Below are positions 61,844 through 64,000 of a DNA stretch of 64,000 nucleotides, piece by piece. The notes below the pieces were generated by a model. It was not told where the DNA came from and did no database searches. It saw only the letters and a list, made by a program, of their open reading frames with translations. The stretch lies in assembly GCA_017557785.1 (NCBI GenBank), contig JAFYYA010000055.1, forward strand, positions 62,001 through 126,000, given 5' to 3'. How positions within the stretch are numbered: position 1 is the first letter of the stretch; every line of letters starts with the position of its first letter. A program made the position numbers and the translations under genes. The stretch is from Salinivirgaceae bacterium (GTDB taxonomy: Bacteria > Bacteroidota > Bacteroidia > Bacteroidales > SZUA-534).

Positions 61844-62218
61844 TTATGCGAGTGCGCTTTTCACTTTCTCAACAATCTCGTTCAGTTGCAGCGGCTTCTC
61901 AAAATAATATTCAGCACCCAGTTCAAGGGCTTTGTCGGCGTCGGCACGCTCGCTGTCGGCACTGACAATCATTACCGGGATATTTTTTGTTTCCGGATTT
62001 TCCTTAATTGCGGTCAGCACTTCGAATCCCGACATGCCGGGCATCATAAGGTCGAGCAACACAGCGTCGATGTGTTTGCGTTTCAGAATTTTCAGCGCGT
62101 CCTTTCCAGAGAACGCCACTTCAACCGCAAAATCGTTTTGCTCAAAAACCACTTGCAGCAGCAGATTGTTCGTGGCCGAATCGTCGACCAGCAAAACCGT
62201 GTTTTTACTTTGTTTCAT
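61844..62218 (-). CDS. Stand-alone receiver domain protein (CheY-like)
   Basis: The 124-residue single-domain response regulator has acidic pair D12/D13 (LLVDDSATN), phosphoacceptor D56 (AVLLDLMMPGMSG) and Lys in YYFEKPL. No output domain. It could accept phosphate from an HPt such as that of the kinase at 864-3161; this is speculation. The ATG at 62218 is chosen, because the longer frame starting at 62296 has no domain sequence before it. The ABC-F gene follows 30 nt downstream. Confidence 0.88.
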   Translation of the reverse strand: MKQSKNTVLLVDDSATNNLLLQVVFEQNDFAVEVAFSGKDALKILKRKHIDAVLLDLMMPGMSGFEVLTAIKENPETKNIPVMIVSADSERADADKALELGAEYYFEKPLQLNEIVEKVKSALA

Positions 62219-62306
62219 ATTGTTATTGTTCGTTTTACAAGCGTCACCCGCAATTGTTGGCATCAACATGAAATAATGATTACAAAGATCCCCCAATTTT
62301 CAATTG

Positions 62307-62314
62307 CAAAAATA
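62307..62314 (-). promoter_or_regulatory. -7 promoter element for the receiver gene
   Basis: TATTTTTG on the minus strand matches TAnnTTTG, about 89 nt upstream of the ATG at 62218. Confidence 0.4.
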
Positions 62315-62383
62315 TGTAATCTTATTTTTTGGAAAATATAAAACTATGACTAATTTCACACAAAATTGTTTAAACATTCAATT

Positions 62384-63049
62384 ATGCATGAAATAAATCT
62401 TATATCTGAATGGTCGAAGTTGCTGACAGCCGAACAGATGGATATGGTTCAGGCAAATAGCGTGGCATTGAATTACAACAAGGCGGAAATGATATGCAAG
62501 CAAGGTGCGTTTGCATCGAATGTTTATTTCGTCGAAAAAGGATTGATGAAAGCCTACAAAGAGTATAAGAATGGAAATCTGATTATGCGGTTTGTCAAGC
62601 CGGGCGAGATTGTCGGGCTTTCGTCGCTTTATAATAAGGGTGTCTATCTCTATTCGGTGGCCAGTGTCGGGGCATCGGGTGTGATGTCGGTCACGGCTGA
62701 TGTGGTCAAGCAACTCATTCGTGTGAATCCGGATTTTGCCGAAATGGTGATTGGCAAACTCAACCAGGTTACGGTTGATGAGCATGAGAGAGTTATCAGT
62801 TTGACTCAGAAACAGTTGAACGGACGAATTGCCGATGCGGTGTTGCATTTCGCCAACAATGTCTACAATGCCGATGAGTTCAACTTGCAACTCACTCGTC
62901 GCGATGTGGCCGATTTCTGCGGAATGTCGACCGAGAGCGCCATCAGAATCCTTAAAGAACTTCATAACGACAAGATAATCAAAATCGACGGCAAGAACCT
63001 GAAGATTATCAGCAAGCAGTTGCTGCAGAACGTCAGTGAGTTTGGATAG
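62384..63049 (+). CDS. Crp/Fnr family transcriptional regulator
   Basis: The 221-residue regulator has a cyclic-nucleotide-binding-like beta barrel (about 20-130; GLMKAYKEYKNGNLIMRFVKPGEIVGL), a dimerisation helix, and a winged helix-turn-helix (about 175-200; LTRRDVADFCGMSTESAIRILKEL). There are no FNR-type N-terminal cysteine clusters. It lies upstream of two secreted-protein genes. The ligand and targets are unknown. The TTG-initiated longer frame at 62366 is less likely. Confidence 0.88.
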   Translation: MHEINLISEWSKLLTAEQMDMVQANSVALNYNKAEMICKQGAFASNVYFVEKGLMKAYKEYKNGNLIMRFVKPGEIVGLSSLYNKGVYLYSVASVGASGVMSVTADVVKQLIRVNPDFAEMVIGKLNQVTVDEHERVISLTQKQLNGRIADAVLHFANNVYNADEFNLQLTRRDVADFCGMSTESAIRILKELHNDKIIKIDGKNLKIISKQLLQNVSEFG

Positions 63050-63068
63050 CCCTGGATAAATCAGAACT

Positions 63069-63485
63069 ATGAAAAAAATACGATTAATACTTTCCGCCAT
63101 CATCGTAATGTCGTCGGTGGCATTATCGGCACAAAACACTGACCGCTGCTACGATGAATCGGACACATTGCTCATTGTGGGCGGCCAACTAATTGACAGC
63201 GATCATTTTATGATTGACCGCAATCTTCTGCTCAAGAACGATACGGTTTTTGTCAATCTTGCGGGGGCAAAGGTCGAGAGTTTTGTTTTCAGCGCATTTG
63301 CACTGGGCCAGAAAGTGACTCAGACCAACACCGGCAATGTCTTTTCTGAAGAGTTTGTCGAGCAATTATTAAATAAAGAGTCGATTTTTAAGTTTTTTTA
63401 CTTAAAAGATATAATTTTGCGCACCAATGACGGACGAAAGGTCTCGCCATCGACACGTACTATTAAAATAACATTCACAAATTAA
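63069..63485 (+). CDS. Small secreted protein of unknown function
   Basis: The 138-residue product has a signal peptide (cleavage near ALSAQ). The mature part is about 115 residues of predicted beta structure with segments KVESFVFSAFALGQKVTQ and EQLLNKESIFKFFYLKDIILRTNDG. The pattern faintly resembles the terminal beta domains of GldM-type proteins, but not enough to assign. It starts 19 nt after the Crp/Fnr gene. Confidence 0.6.
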   Translation: MKKIRLILSAIIVMSSVALSAQNTDRCYDESDTLLIVGGQLIDSDHFMIDRNLLLKNDTVFVNLAGAKVESFVFSAFALGQKVTQTNTGNVFSEEFVEQLLNKESIFKFFYLKDIILRTNDGRKVSPSTRTIKITFTN

Positions 63486-63490
63486 GGACA

Positions 63491-64000
63491 ATGAACGGTA
63501 AGTTGTTGAAAGTGATATTGGTTCTGTTGGTTGTATGCCCGCTGTTCGGACATGCGCAAACTCACGATTATTCAATGCGCAGATGCTGGGGCTATCATAA
63601 AGACAGTTGCCGAACCAGCAAAAACATCTATTACCGCGTTGTCGACAACTCGCGTAGCGCGCTGTTTGTCAAAGGCCAGACATCGCGTATTTCGGTTCCC
63701 ATTTACAACGGCCGCGACTACCGCATTTCGTTCTGCCACGACCAAGTGCTGGGCGAAGGCATCATTATGCGACTGATTGACGCAGAAACCGAATCAACTC
63801 TTTACGACAACTCTGAAGACGGTTTTGCATCGGAATTTGAGTTCACCGTAACTCAGTCGCGTGAGATTTACGTTGAGATTTCGGTTCCCGGAACCAGCCG
63901 CTATGCCGAAGCACAAGAAGATGCCGATTTGATATTTGTGAGAAAAGACACTGAGATGGGGTGCATCGGCATTTTGGTTGAGCACATGATAACCCCCGTC
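63491..64000 (+). CDS. Secreted protein of unknown function, 3' truncated by window
   Basis: The frame opens with an ATG 5 nt after the previous stop codon and stays open for 170 codons to the window edge. A signal peptide (cleavage near GHAQ) is followed by a beta-rich domain with three cysteines in the first 45 mature residues (RCWGYHKDSC and a later FCHDQ). No family is recognised. It is probably co-transcribed with the preceding gene. Confidence 0.6.
   Translation, partial: MNGKLLKVILVLLVVCPLFGHAQTHDYSMRRCWGYHKDSCRTSKNIYYRVVDNSRSALFVKGQTSRISVPIYNGRDYRISFCHDQVLGEGIIMRLIDAETESTLYDNSEDGFASEFEFTVTQSREIYVEISVPGTSRYAEAQEDADLIFVRKDTEMGCIGILVEHMITPV

Overview
The window looks like a chromosomal segment of a Bacteroidota bacterium, most likely Bacteroidales. 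The evidence is a PorP/SprF gene directly behind a giant PKD-repeat protein with a type B type IX secretion (T9SS) sorting domain, several TPR-PD40-OmpA envelope proteins, DUF6175-like secreted proteins, and many promoters fitting the Bacteroidetes consensus (TTTG, about 19 nt, TAnnTTTG). I saw no rRNA, tRNA, CRISPR array, transposase or prophage genes.

Layout. 0-6.2 kb (minus strand): an envelope signalling operon with a TPR-PD40-OmpA protein, a YfiR-family periplasmic protein, a CHASE8-HAMP hybrid histidine kinase with receiver and HPt domains, a STAS protein and a truncated phosphotransferase. 6.2-12.8 kb (plus): a methyltransferase-like protein, a TPR protein, a second TPR-PD40-OmpA protein, then the potassium uptake pair trkH/trkA. 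12.9-18.4 kb: a lipid A type acyltransferase, a GWxTD-like protein, an inositol monophosphatase, mtaB and an AT-rich orphan lipoprotein, with spacers filled by degenerate 7-bp phased repeats. 18.6-25.6 kb: siaC-like regulator, M64 peptidase, two exported zinc-ribbon proteins (one with an OmpA domain), an internally duplicated lipoprotein and an alpha/beta hydrolase lipoprotein. 25.7-30.2 kb: an outer-membrane receptor-like barrel, class II fructose-bisphosphate aldolase and a small barrel-like lipoprotein. 30.3-36.7 kb: a flippase-like membrane protein and a compact polysaccharide cluster (initiating sugar transferase, Wzx, GT4, GT2, Wzy/WaaL). 36.7-43.7 kb: uvrA, UPF0158, a universal stress protein, nucleoside phosphorylase, a SirB1-like protein and a Wzz-like protein.

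43.9-52.0 kb (minus): the T9SS unit, sprF plus a 2380-residue adhesin-like protein with about 17 PKD-type repeats. Upstream of it, 52.2-52.4 kb holds what looks like an independent structured RNA gene on the minus strand, with a consensus promoter, a terminator, a 17-bp closing stem and a pseudoknot-like second pairing. 52.7-57.1 kb (plus): a four-gene operon of exported proteins of unknown function. 57.2-62.2 kb (minus): a LytTR/LytS two-component pair, a 44-residue lipoprotein overlapping nth, an ABC-F ATPase and a lone receiver protein. 62.4-64.0 kb (plus): a Crp/Fnr regulator and two secreted proteins, the last cut by the window edge.

Best candidates for undescribed biology: (1) the OmpA/YfiR/CHASE8-histidine-kinase/STAS operon, which looks like a YfiBNR-type envelope sensor with kinase output in place of diguanylate cyclase output; (2) the structured RNA at 52.2-52.4 kb; (3) the four-gene exported operon at 52.7-57.1 kb; (4) the exported zinc-ribbon pair at 20.4-23.2 kb; (5) the heptad-phased intergenic repeats at 13.8-18.4 kb. 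Starts were moved to an ATG wherever the longest reading frame began at TTG or GTG upstream of a signal peptide or a coupled ATG.
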